Shown here: piece after piece, positions 11,433 through 21,381 of the stretch | Layout of the letters: each line of letters opens with the position of its first letter | Position numbering within the stretch: the stretch's first letter is position 1 | Assembly (NCBI GenBank): GCA_022695795.1 | Contig: MU404060.1 | Coordinates: 242,749 to 306,748 of the forward strand | Direction: 5' to 3' | DNA: 64,000 nucleotides | DNA from: Biscogniauxia marginata | Taxonomy: Eukaryota > Ascomycota > Sordariomycetes > Xylariales > Xylariaceae | Program-made: the position numbers and the translations under genes | The notes under the pieces: generated by a model | The model's input: the letters and a program-made list of their open reading frames with translations, nothing else | Told to the model about the DNA's origin: nothing | Databases searched by the model: none

Positions 11433-12174
11433 CTACGGCAGTGTTCCTAATTCCATCAGATACCTGTCTTGAGTTAGTTGACGATCATGGTGTCTAATCA
11501 GTAAATAGTTACATAGGATCGTAAATCTTGAAGAGAGCCATCATTGAAATGGTTGTTTATATGCATACTTTATCTGTGTCTATGTCTCCCTCTATGACCA
11601 ATGAGCCTTACTCCCACAAGTAAATAGTACAAATTTATTACTGCTTCTTATATCTTATGTATCAGTATTTAACTTATTCTTCTCCTTTGCTACTATAGGA
11701 ACCCTAGGCTCAATATATATGAGAGCGCGACATTTGCAATAATAGGTGTTAGGAGTAGGCGGGGAAGAAAAAGAAAAAGAGCAGAGAGTTGCGGTGTAGG
11801 AGGATCGATAGCTACAAGACGAATACACGTGGTCTAGGGGAACAAAGGGATTGGACCATGTAAAAGGCACTCTGTTTCGAGTAGCTATAGTTGTGGTACT
11901 AGTTCCTCGCGTAACAACGACGTTACTACCCCTGTCTGCTGAAAATATCATGGCAATAGGGGACGTCACCTCGTGTAGATCTTGATCAAGAAACGAGCTA
12001 GCTGTGGCTAAGCCGGGTTGCTTTTTCAAACGGTGATAAGACGGCTAGAATAGTTTATAGGTGCAATTATATCACTCCCTGCCGTACACAATCCAGTGTT
12101 CTACCTCGACTATCTGGCTTTCATTGAAAATACCACAGGTTCATTGCACATTATAGGTGCTAAGTCTGCGCCAA

Positions 12175-12198
12175 AAGAAGAAGAAGAAGAAGAAGAAG
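12175..12198. repeat. (AAG)8 trinucleotide repeat
   Basis: Eight perfect AAG units, not inside a recognised gene. Confidence 0.9.
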
Positions 12199-13284
12199 TA
12201 AGGACTTGTAAACATCCCACCTTGCTAGGAAGAGAAAGAACTCCTTTGAGAGTCGTAAATATTCCCTTTCGGTCTGAATGGTTTGTCTAACTGGAATGAT
12301 TTTGGTTCGAGAGTAGCAAGCAACCCTGCTACAATATCCCATCGTTGATGTCGAAGCCGTGTCATAAGTGTTATCCTGGCGGAAGTATAGGTAGGTATAG
12401 AGTGGAAAATAGTCTCCATTCGCCGTCGAGTACACACTTGAGTTTCGTATAAGAGCATAACTCTAGCCTAGTAGAAGGCCCCCAAAAGAAAATCAGGAAT
12501 ATAAAAGGAGTTAATAAAACGTGCATTTGATCGAGTGAACTTAAACTATAGGATGGCACGTTATGTAACTATAGATACGCTATTATTATTACTTGTAGGT
12601 TCAATAATGGAGGGGATATCGAAAGAGGGCCGCGTAGATGAGGCTAACACGGGACCTCGATGTGAAGTAATTGGTGTTTACCATAGTGCTTTACTTTGGA
12701 CAGGAAATTTTCCCCAGTAGTTAATGCTCGTTAAGCTACCTCAGCCCTCTGCGCTGACGTGCTACTGTAACCTTAAAATAATGGATGAATCAGGAGAAGA
12801 GTGTTGGGTTCGATATAGAATGGCGTGCGAATTTTCTGATTCTTCTTCAGAAGCTACTGGCATCTATCTAGGTTAGGTTAGACCATATACCACGGTTCAG
12901 GCCTCCTTTGGTAACTCCGTTGCTGCGCAAGGAGCTAGAACTAAAAGTACAATACGAATAGACGGCCGCTTTACACCTAAACGTCCCATTTGCCTCCCGA
13001 GAACTCTTGTATCGCGCGTTCTTACCGCTGTAAGCCACGATAGTAAGCCAAGCTCCCGACACCATATGAACATGCAATTTCTGGCGGTAATAATTACCAA
13101 CCTCATTACAGGTATATCCTCCCTGTATGGGAAATGCGTATTCGGTATTTGGAAACATATCTAGGAAATATACGTAAATATTTCACTTGGGCCACTAGGT
13201 TAGTGAGGTTTAGTGATATCAAGCAAGTAGTTTTCGATAAGTTTATCCTCGCCGAGTACTCATAATCATATTATCCCATGCTCT

Positions 13285-13310
13285 TATATACATACATATA
13301 TATATATATA
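13285..13310. repeat. (TA)n microsatellite
   Basis: A TATACATACATA lead-in is followed by a perfect TA run. Confidence 0.85.
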
Positions 13311-13891
13311 CCTCTCACCTACATGCCAATAATGTGATAAAGACACCAAAGCTCGAACATTATCCTACACAGCCACTTTATGACCTTGTCGCTTGATTTG
13401 ACTATTGCTAGCCCGGCCACGCATTCTATATGAGCAGTTATAATTAAATACACTCTTTCACTAGCCTGTCATTCAGTTTTCTGACAGTCTAGCCTACGAC
13501 ACAATGGTCGTTTATGTAGTAGACTAGGTATGCACTCTTCGGTCCTGGATTATTCGTGGTGGGAGTCCTACTGGAATAAGATAGCCTCGGGTGTCTTTGT
13601 AAACACCAACCACTATGCACCGAGTTGCTGCCTGTTCACCCTCGGCAGTGATGGTTTGCCAGGATTATAAATGTGAGAGCGCAACTGGCTTGCTTTCACA
13701 CCCGTGAAAGTCCAAATCTCGCTTAGCCCTTAGACGAATGGCTATAGTAGTGCTCTAGGTGAACCAAGCTAACAGCACAGTTGCCATAAGTAGCACTAAC
13801 AACCCGATGCAAGTATGACGCAAGGTTCCGCGGCTCTTCAGAGTCTACGCAGCTCTGGGCTAGAAATGCGAGATGTGGCCTTCGTATACTT

Positions 13892-15429
13892 TCAATCAAC
13901 TTGTGGTACATGTAAACTGTCTGTAAGTATCGTTTGCCGTTGCATTTCCTTCTCCTTTTTAAGAGAATCTTGTTGTACAATGGTATCAAGAGCATCGGGC
14001 ATGTTCTTTTGCACAGCGGAGAACATGCGACTAATTATTTCGATATGACTGACAACACTGTTCTGGCTTGCTTGGTCAATTAACGCCGTCTCGGCGAAAC
14101 AATCTGCTCCCCAGATATCTGGAGGGACGGTGTCTCCCTCGTAAAGTGCAATACGAAGAGGCCATTGTAACCGAGGCCACCACTCATCATCATCCGGGTC
14201 AAATAAGGAGACGATGCCCATGACTTCGCGACGTACCACGCCTTTTAGCCACCAGAATGAATCGAGAAACTTAAGCAGCGCAAAATAGCTTGCGAGAATG
14301 GCAAGTGCGCGGGGCTGTCGGGCTTCAAGAAGGTCGACAAAACGGCGTGACACGGTAGCGAGAAATACCAGGGGTGCGCCGGTATGGGGGATCTTATGGG
14401 CCCAATCGAGAACGGCAACAGCGTGTTGATATGCTTGACGGGTGATCTGCTTGAGAGCTGGATCATCGTCTAGGCCCGAAATCTCTTCATCAACTCCGAC
14501 TAGGAGGTCGCTGAAGAAGGTCGCACCCTTCCCGGAAAGGTCGAGATTTAGCGCAGGCTGACATTCAATCATTGGTATGACAATACCACTACTACGAAGC
14601 CATTGCCAACTGGATGCCACTACGGCTTTGACGCCCTGGAAAGAGTGAAACCAAGACAGGGGTAGGACGTAGCCATCAGAACGGTCCTTTACATCACCAC
14701 TGTCGTCCTTGGCGAAGATTCGCGACGCAGTAGATTGAAAGGCGATAAGGGCAGATGTGAGAAACAGGGCTTCGGCATTCGATTCAGTAATGCCCTTGCT
14801 CAAGCGGGCCCCATATTCGGACAGAGTGGCGGCCATATAGGAGTGGCTCGCCCTTATGAGCTCCGGGTCTTGCGGGGAATTAGATCGTAGGTGAAGAGCA
14901 GAGACAGCAAGCAGGGCATCAGCCAGGAAGTCGGCGCTGGCAAAAGCCAGATGAGGAACTGTCTCGCGCCATATCTTCTGACTAACTGGGGAGGATATCG
15001 CAAGGGTCTCGCATGTAATGGTGGTGTAATGATGTAGGAGCTTCAATTCCATCATACGGTCGTTCTTGGAAGTGGCGGACAAGGGGGGCGGTTCGGGATT
15101 TCGGTATATAGGCGCAGGAGTACTCGCAGCGACAGAAGGGGTCGGGGGGAGTGAGTTCATCGAGGGGCTGTCGCAAGGGCTCGAAGATGAGGGACGTGGC
15201 GTTTCGGCGGGTGCAAGCGTGTCTGCTATCTCTGGATGCTCGAAGTCGCAGGGAACGCCGTGCTTGGCACAATTCCCACAGCGAGGATGGACCTCGTCAC
15301 ACTTGATCTTCCTGGATTTGCATCGCCTGCAGCCTTTGATCGCGGTTAACACACGTCAGACGCACACGAGAATATGCCATATGGAAACATACCTGCTCGA
15401 GACTTCTTGTGGGATCTTCGTGGGGGCAT
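13892..15429 (-). CDS. Zn(II)2Cys6 transcription factor
   Basis: The model is complement(join(13892..15333,15393..15429)), 492 residues. Exon 1 is only 37 nt (MPPRRSHKKSRA plus one base). The 59-bp intron has donor GTATGT and an AAAG acceptor. The binuclear cluster is complete: C14-x2-C17-x6-C24-x6-C31-x2-C34-x6-C41. A Ser/Pro-rich linker follows (~50-100). The C-terminal part (~105-470) carries a pattern such as MELKLLHHYTTITCETLA and FLADALLAVSALHLRS. I associate that pattern with the sterol-uptake-regulator-like subgroup, from family memory only. It should act in the nucleus as a DNA-binding regulator, and its targets cannot be told. The neighbours (an F-box gene 1.5 kb upstream, a desert downstream) do not form a cluster with it. 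Confidence 0.92.
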
Positions 15430-16940
15430 TGTGACGTGGCTATGGTGTAAGACACAAAGCGCATGATCATAAGGGTATGCGGAGGGCCAGTAGTAAATAA
15501 TCGAGTCGGAGGATGGAGGGAGCCATGGGGAGGGACGTCGGACCGGCCGCTGGCACGGATGGATGTTTATTCTCGGGATGCCGGAGATAGACACAAGCTG
15601 GAGACGGAAGTTGATAAAGAAGGGGGGCGCCTCGATTGTGGGTCTTGCATGTGGGGATGCAATTCAAATACGGCGGGTCTGCACAGCCACCCGTTTCAGA
15701 GGCGCCGAAAATCCGAAGGAAACAACTTTAAAGCCAATCAGAGACTCTGTAGGTGCTCCTTACACTCATCTGTATATACACACTATATTACGGTTTACAC
15801 ACTATGCCCTATAAACCGTCATGTATACATGTAACCATTATACTAATGTTATGATCCCCTTTGCATTATTATAATGCCTTACGTAACGTAACCACTAGAT
15901 AGCATAGTTCACCTAGTTTAATGTTATAATATTATAATGTATAGCCTGTGACGGAGAGGTACCCCACTATATACCCCGCCATATGGGTGAACAGTACCAT
16001 CAAGTACAGTAAGTATAGGCGGATGCCCTCCGACGGGGCCCCACATGCTTATAAGATCTATACATAAAAACCCATAGCGTTTCCCTACATGTCGCGCGAG
16101 AAGCCTGTCTTTCCTTACGCAATTCCTGATCATTCGTAACACAGAGATGACTTGGACCTTCGCGTCTTCAAATCTATTGCGGTACCGTGACATACTAACG
16201 AACCCTCCTCCTGCCTGTCCAAGTAAGTGTGTGTTTTAGTTGGGACACCTATGTCACATTTTGTATGCACTGCAAATGATATGAAGTATACCTAGGTACA
16301 TGCCAAAATATAAAGTCTATAATGAAATTGGCAACTTACATTTGCTCCGAACTTTGATTAAACAAACTAACTAGTTAGTTGTCGCATAAGGTACCATCCA
16401 GAGTGCCTACTGGTCAGTCGCTATTCACTCTGGTGTAGGACAGCACCTGTAAGCACACAACCCCAGTCGTTAACTGCCGTTCAATTTTGGGGTAGATAAT
16501 TGCATATTGTTAAGGTAGGCTTAAACAACGGGGATATAGGCAGCTGTAAGAACTCACCAGTAATATTCCGTACCAGCTCTCCACCTACGACACCAGCCAA
16601 GAATTAACCTTAGCTCGCTCTTAACCCCGTGAACGATTGATGCTACTAGCTAAGGAGACCCCAAGCAATAAGGCTACCGACTACCACTCACTTTGTGTTA
16701 CAGGCGGTAAAGGATCGTCGATACAGAATGCCAAAGTCCCACCTCGTTATACGTTCCGCATGGTCCGCTGTAGCTGAATGACGTTAAAGCTCTAGATAGA
16801 TTCCTATCTCTCTATCCCGGTGTCTGAAGCGCTTCTATTGTCTATCTGCTCTAGTCCTTCCCTATACATTATTATTGTCGTCACGGCAATTATATCACCG
16901 CAGCGAATAGGCCCGGAGGACAGTTGTGTGTTATGTGATT
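15430..16940. promoter_or_regulatory. Divergent intergenic region between the Zn2Cys6 gene and an F-box gene
   Basis: Both genes start outward from this 1.5-kb AT-rich stretch, so it holds both promoters. Near 15840-15940 several TTATAATATTATAATG-like short palindromic AT motifs occur. No ORF here has coding character. Confidence 0.55.
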
Positions 16941-18461
16941 ATGTCTTCGAGGCAAGGGCTTCCGAACGAGCTCCTCGAGTTGATTTTTGATCACCTCCGC
17001 CTCCCACCGTTGAGGCTGGGCTCTGAGCTGCCGGACGAGACCTTTATAGAGAACCGCGCTGCCTTGAGGAGTCTATGCCGCAGCTCGCAATTGTTCCGGG
17101 AAGTTGCTAGGCCGCTTCTATACGAGAAGGTGATCCTCTATATTGATGAGGAGAACCTCACCGAGGACGGGGAACTGCTTGCTGGATCTAAGAATCTCAT
17201 GCTGTTAGTTCGTACTTTGACGCAAAGACCTGGGTTTCGAGACTTCATTAAGTACATCGCCTGTCCCATGCTGCTGCAAACGAGCCCCTGGTGGCACCAG
17301 GATGACCGCGCCGAATTGGTATCGGCTAGCTGGAAGTATAATAAGGCGGACTTCTCTGATCTATTAGGAGATGATTGGCTCGTTTTTCGACTGGCTGGCC
17401 TCAGAACCTCTGATTCGGCCCCTCAGAGTAGTGAAGATGATGTGGCGGGCATTGCTGAGAAGTTACTTGCGGTCCTTCTCTGCCTGACCCCATCACTAGA
17501 AACTCTGCTCATGCACACTATCGAGCGCCAACGGTACAGGATCCTAAACCGAACAATAGCTCAGGCGTTGAAGCATGAGCGCTTGAAAGACCAGACTCTA
17601 CCAAAACTGAGAACACTCCAGTTCCAGCTTCCTCCTAGGTCCGTTCAAGTCCCTGAGCTCGGTCGTGCCGAATGTGCAACTGTATATGAATGTCCGGTTC
17701 TCCTATCACTTCCGTCGATCAGGCGCATTGATACGTGGCACGATGAGATGAGCTACATCGACGATTTCTCTTGGGTGGGTAAGATCGAGGAGCTGGACCT
17801 GGTTTCCCAAACTAGCGCGGAGACTTACTGTCGCCTGTGTGAGCATGCCGGGAACCTGCGCAAGCTCTCTATCGACATATTCAACATTTCGACGGAATTC
17901 AGCGGTATCTTCGGGACTGGCACAGATCTCAACGCCGCCATCGTCCATCTCGCAAAGACACTACAGGAGTTCCGAGTCTTTACCAGATATCGGGACGACT
18001 ACGACAGCTATCTTCCGCCCTCGGCGCGACTCACCTGTCTCCCCAAACTCAAGCACTTGGAAATCCTCTCAGTGGATCGCAAAGTGCTGTTCCGAAACGA
18101 AGCCGAGCTCCAGGAACTCGGGCTTGCCGACAGGCTTCCTCCAAATCTACAGGTGCTCAATCTATACGAAGATTGGCACCTTCTCGGCCCAAACCCCACC
18201 GACATCGAGCTAGAAAACAACACACCCCCTAGCGATGAGATGTACATGATAGCCTTTCTTGACTTGGAAGCTAGACGGCACGAGCGCCTGCCGAAGCTAC
18301 GGAAGATCTCCCTGTGGCCGAGCAACCATTGCCGTAGGTATTCTAGATTAGAGCTCCGCGACAATACTCTAGACCAGATCAGGCGCCTTTTGGAGGGCGC
18401 CAGTGTAGAGTTTAGTTGGCTACGCAGATGGCCGCGGGAATTTAGATGGGATGATATATAG
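16941..18461 (+). CDS. F-box protein with LRR-like C-terminal part
   Basis: A single exon of 506 residues starts at the first ATG of the frame (16941). The frame runs upstream only into GTG codons. The N-terminal F-box (residues ~6-55) shows LPNELLELIFDHLRL and, after an insert, LRSLCRSSQLFREVARPLLYEKV. The rest is rich in spaced Leu residues (LPKLRTLQFQL, KIEELDLVSQ, NLRKLSIDIF, LPKLKHLEIL, NLQVLNLYED), as in degenerate leucine-rich repeats that bind substrates. Such proteins are receptors for SCF (Skp1-Cullin-F-box) ubiquitin ligases. The substrate is unknown. No TM segment or signal peptide is visible. Confidence 0.88.
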   Translation: MSSRQGLPNELLELIFDHLRLPPLRLGSELPDETFIENRAALRSLCRSSQLFREVARPLLYEKVILYIDEENLTEDGELLAGSKNLMLLVRTLTQRPGFRDFIKYIACPMLLQTSPWWHQDDRAELVSASWKYNKADFSDLLGDDWLVFRLAGLRTSDSAPQSSEDDVAGIAEKLLAVLLCLTPSLETLLMHTIERQRYRILNRTIAQALKHERLKDQTLPKLRTLQFQLPPRSVQVPELGRAECATVYECPVLLSLPSIRRIDTWHDEMSYIDDFSWVGKIEELDLVSQTSAETYCRLCEHAGNLRKLSIDIFNISTEFSGIFGTGTDLNAAIVHLAKTLQEFRVFTRYRDDYDSYLPPSARLTCLPKLKHLEILSVDRKVLFRNEAELQELGLADRLPPNLQVLNLYEDWHLLGPNPTDIELENNTPPSDEMYMIAFLDLEARRHERLPKLRKISLWPSNHCRRYSRLELRDNTLDQIRRLLEGASVEFSWLRRWPREFRWDDI

Positions 18462-19005
18462 ACCAGAGGAAGTGGACAGCACTTCTGTTGGTCTTTACCT
18501 ATCTGAGAAGTAACACATAGTTACTATTAAAAAATGTATACATTTATTGACTTATACTATAAATATTCATCAGTCGGAGAGATGCACAATTCGATATTGT
18601 CAAAGTCACAATGCGAAGGTTGAGCAGATCTTCGAAAGGCTCTGTGGCGATGTTGGGGTTTCTATATTCAACGTGTCGATGAATCACTCTACGACAGAGG
18701 AAATCAAGAAATTAAATAATACGAACCAGTATCATAACTGTTCAATGTTGAAACATAAGCCTCGCTAAGCTAAGGTGCATGCATAACAACGATTTTGCTC
18801 CTAATCTCACCGATCGAGACGATTAAGCCACCCTCAACTCGACTTCCGGGCTATCCTGACTACCCCCACGCGTAGGGTATAGGACATACAGTCGACGGCC
18901 CCGACAAACAGCCAGTACCTGTAGATAGGGGAAGCTAGACAGACATCCCGAGCGTCATACATCTTCGTATTGACCTCCCCCGTCCTAACCCCCCTGCTTA
19001 CTTAC
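18462..19005. other. Intergenic region between convergent genes
   Basis: This 544-bp stretch lies between the 3' ends of the F-box gene and the oxygenase gene. It contains the second copy of a short dispersed repeat (18746-18779). No gene is seen; the 73-aa frame at 18547 has no support. Confidence 0.6.
18746..18779. repeat. Dispersed repeat copy 2 (core CTCGCTAAGCTAAGG)
   Basis: Matches 11399-11432 in the same orientation over about 34 bases with a few differences, mostly transitions. Confidence 0.6.
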
Positions 19006-20435
19006 TTACACCAGATCATCATTTACATACCGCTCATACACCTCGGGATAGAACCTCCTGCCGTTAGCGCGATGACTCCTGATCTTAGTCCTCAGCTGCG
19101 CCTCCCCCCACGTATCATACCCGCCCTTCAGAAACGCAGCGTCGATCTTGCGCGCCTCGTCCGACTCCCCCTTACCACCACCACCACCACCACCACTCCC
19201 AACCCCATCCTCCCCCCTCAACCGCGCGCGCACCACCTCCGCCGTGGCCGCGGCCTCCCGCCTCGTCAGGTCGCGCCGCACGCCCTGGAAGAACGGCACG
19301 CTGTAGCGCGGGGCCGGGGCGGAGCCGCCCGGGAGCAGCACGACGCGGTGCGTGGTGGCGGGGCACAGGCCCCCCGTGACGGCCTCGAAGGCCTGGCCGA
19401 TGTTCACGACGAGCGTGCCGGGGACGGCGGGGACGTCGACCCAGGCGCCGGCGCGGTTGAGGACCTGCAGCCCCCCGACCTCGGGCGGCGAGGCCTGCAG
19501 GAGGAAGGTCCACCAGCCCGAGGAGTCCTTGTGCGGGCCGACGCCCTGGCTGTCGTTGTCGTTGTCGTTGTCGTTATCGTCGCCCTTACTGGCTGTGGGG
19601 GGGGAGGAGGGAGACGGGGACGGAGGGGGATACCGCACGAGCTTCAGCCGGTGCTGGTCCGAGAGGAAAGGCCGGAACGCGTCCGCCGCCGGCATGTCGA
19701 GCGCGCGCGCGACGAGCTCGAGGAACCGCTCGCCCAGGCGCGAGAGCTCGCAGATATATGTCTCCACCACGTTGCGGAGATTTATGTTGTTTTCCGGCCA
19801 CTGAGGGGAAACCCGAAAGAGCAGTGAATAGCAATCGCAAGATGTCAGTGACGCCTAGATAAACATCTCTCTTCCCGGTGGTACCCCATACTTGTAGTAT
19901 CCTACACGAATAAATATGTACAGAGAGAGGGGCACGAGAAGAAAAAAAAAATTTAGGTGTTTAAGGGGTACCTAAACTAAGGATTTTAAATCCCAACCAA
20001 GTAAAAACAAAACCTCCACGCGAAAATAAATAAATAAATAAAAAAACGAACCTGGTTCGGACCCCTCAAGCGCTCGCACAGCGGCAGCCCCTCGCGCCAC
20101 GTCGCCGGCAGTTCGGTCGCGAACTCGAACTGCTCCCTGCGGTCGGCCCTGCCGGCGGTGGTCTCGCTGCCGAGGCCGCTGTAGCCGAGGAAGTGGGGCG
20201 AGTTCTCGAGCGCGACCGCGCACTTGGCCGCGTCGTCGAGCGCGAACAGGCCCGGCAGCGCGCTCGCGAGGTCGTCGATCGCGGCCGCCCGGACGCCGTG
20301 GTTCGCCACGTACAGGAAGCCGACCTCGGTCAGGGCGTAGCGGAGGCTGTCCAGGAGCCTCGGGAGGGTCGACGCGTCGTTTGCGAGGGAGAGATCTATG
20401 GTCGGAATCTCGTCGAACGAGGGTGAGGATGTCAT
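19006..20435 (-). CDS. 2-oxoglutarate/Fe(II)-dependent oxygenase (isopenicillin N synthase-like)
   Basis: The model is complement(join(19006..19800,20052..20435)), 392 residues. The start is ATG 20435. The 251-bp phase-0 intron has donor GTTCGT and acceptor CCTCAG, and joins GPNQ to WPENN. The N-terminal dioxygenase domain begins at IPTIDLSL and includes VGFLYVANHGV. The Fe(II) triad is complete: H218-x-D220 (GPHKD) and H279 (ATTHR). The 2-oxoglutarate-binding R293-x-S295 (RYSVPFF) is present. These enzymes hydroxylate, desaturate or cyclise small molecules, usually in secondary metabolism or detoxification; no substrate can be assigned. Oddities are two low-complexity inserts encoded by microsatellites (an Asn-Asp run before the first His and a Gly run near residue 330) and very GC-rich codon use compared with its neighbours. 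Confidence 0.9.
19176..19198. repeat. (CAC)n triplet run inside the oxygenase coding region
   Basis: Tandem ACC/CAC triplets on the plus strand encode a run of glycines on the minus-strand gene. Confidence 0.8.
19553..19581. repeat. (GTTGTC)n hexanucleotide run inside the oxygenase coding region
   Basis: Nearly five tandem GTTGTC units (last one GTTATC) encode alternating Asn-Asp just upstream of the HxD iron-binding motif. The unit length is a multiple of three, so copy-number changes keep the frame. Confidence 0.85.
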
Positions 20436-21381
20436 GTTTGGTTCGCCCGCTGCACGGGTACACACCGTTCGTTTCCAGATACAAGCCCAACAGTTTTCGA
20501 CTTGCCTAGGTAGGTTTGAGGCTGGGCATGATAATCATACAGTTCACAAACTTGGAAGTTCACAATTTCTCCGCAGGCAAAAGTATCACGTGCTAAAGCA
20601 CGCAATAACTTGTTGTACTAGCAATCAGTGCCCAGGACTGGGGATATATTCACTGGCCTATGACCAGTATATGACATGATGCACTCATACAATGTGATGC
20701 GATTGGTTTCTCTCCCAACGCATTTCCATCCATCGACAATTGCATCCTTATAAACATCGCCGTTTTGTATATAGCAGTGTCAAGCTCGCCCTTATGTAAT
20801 CTTTTGTCCTTGAATCACATGTGTGAAGCCCTTCCAGTCATATCCTAATCCCAAATCAACTCGAAGTCCTGAATCTTGTTATTTAAAACTACCGTCCAAA
20901 GCCTCCATATTTGAAGAGTTTCTTTGTGACATAGCATGCAATCCCATGGAATGATCCTGTTACCGTTATAAGTCGCCGGTGAGAAGAGTATCATATGTCC
21001 CGGGTCGTAGAAATGAATATGTCCCTAAACGCCATTCAATGGTTGGTTGCAATGCTGAAAGAATGAAGAGAAATGTAGCCAGCCAGTTTTGAGTTTTGAA
21101 AACTAATGAGACCACCCTTTCCCTAAATTTATGCATGCCTTGAGAACGCCAGTATCAGGTTTGTAACCGGGTGTTAGTGTTGCATCATTATACCAGACCC
21201 TTCTAGACGCCGGAAAAAAGACTGCGCCTCTGAGGAATTATTTCATATTACTGGGATCCTGGGGGTAGTCGCGTCGTGTTTCTTTGGATAAATCAAGAGT
21301 GCTTTGAGTAGGGTTCTTTGTAAAAGGTAGGTTCCACCAAGTTGCCACTGGAGGTCAATGATGCTGATCGAGATATCCAGC
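20436..21381. other. Intergenic region, no gene seen
   Basis: This holds the promoter of the oxygenase gene and the 3' flank of the DUF1765 gene. The 93-aa frame at 20398-20679 overlaps the oxygenase start and is not supported. Confidence 0.55.

Larger units (their letters stand above)
10244..13891. other. 3.6-kb intergenic region, AT-rich, no gene recognised
   Basis: The longest frame, at 11655-12029 on the minus strand, has no ATG at its reported start, no family resemblance and no splice partners. The region contains an (AAG)8 run, a (TA)n run and one copy of a short dispersed repeat shared with 18746-18779. Confidence 0.55.

Noticed and set aside
11655..12029. 124-codon minus-strand ORF
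   Set aside because: It lacks an ATG at its 5' end and has the composition of translated random AT-rich DNA.
18970..19827. 285-codon plus-strand ORF
   Set aside because: It is antisense to the GC-rich oxygenase exon, whose catalytic residues are intact on the minus strand.
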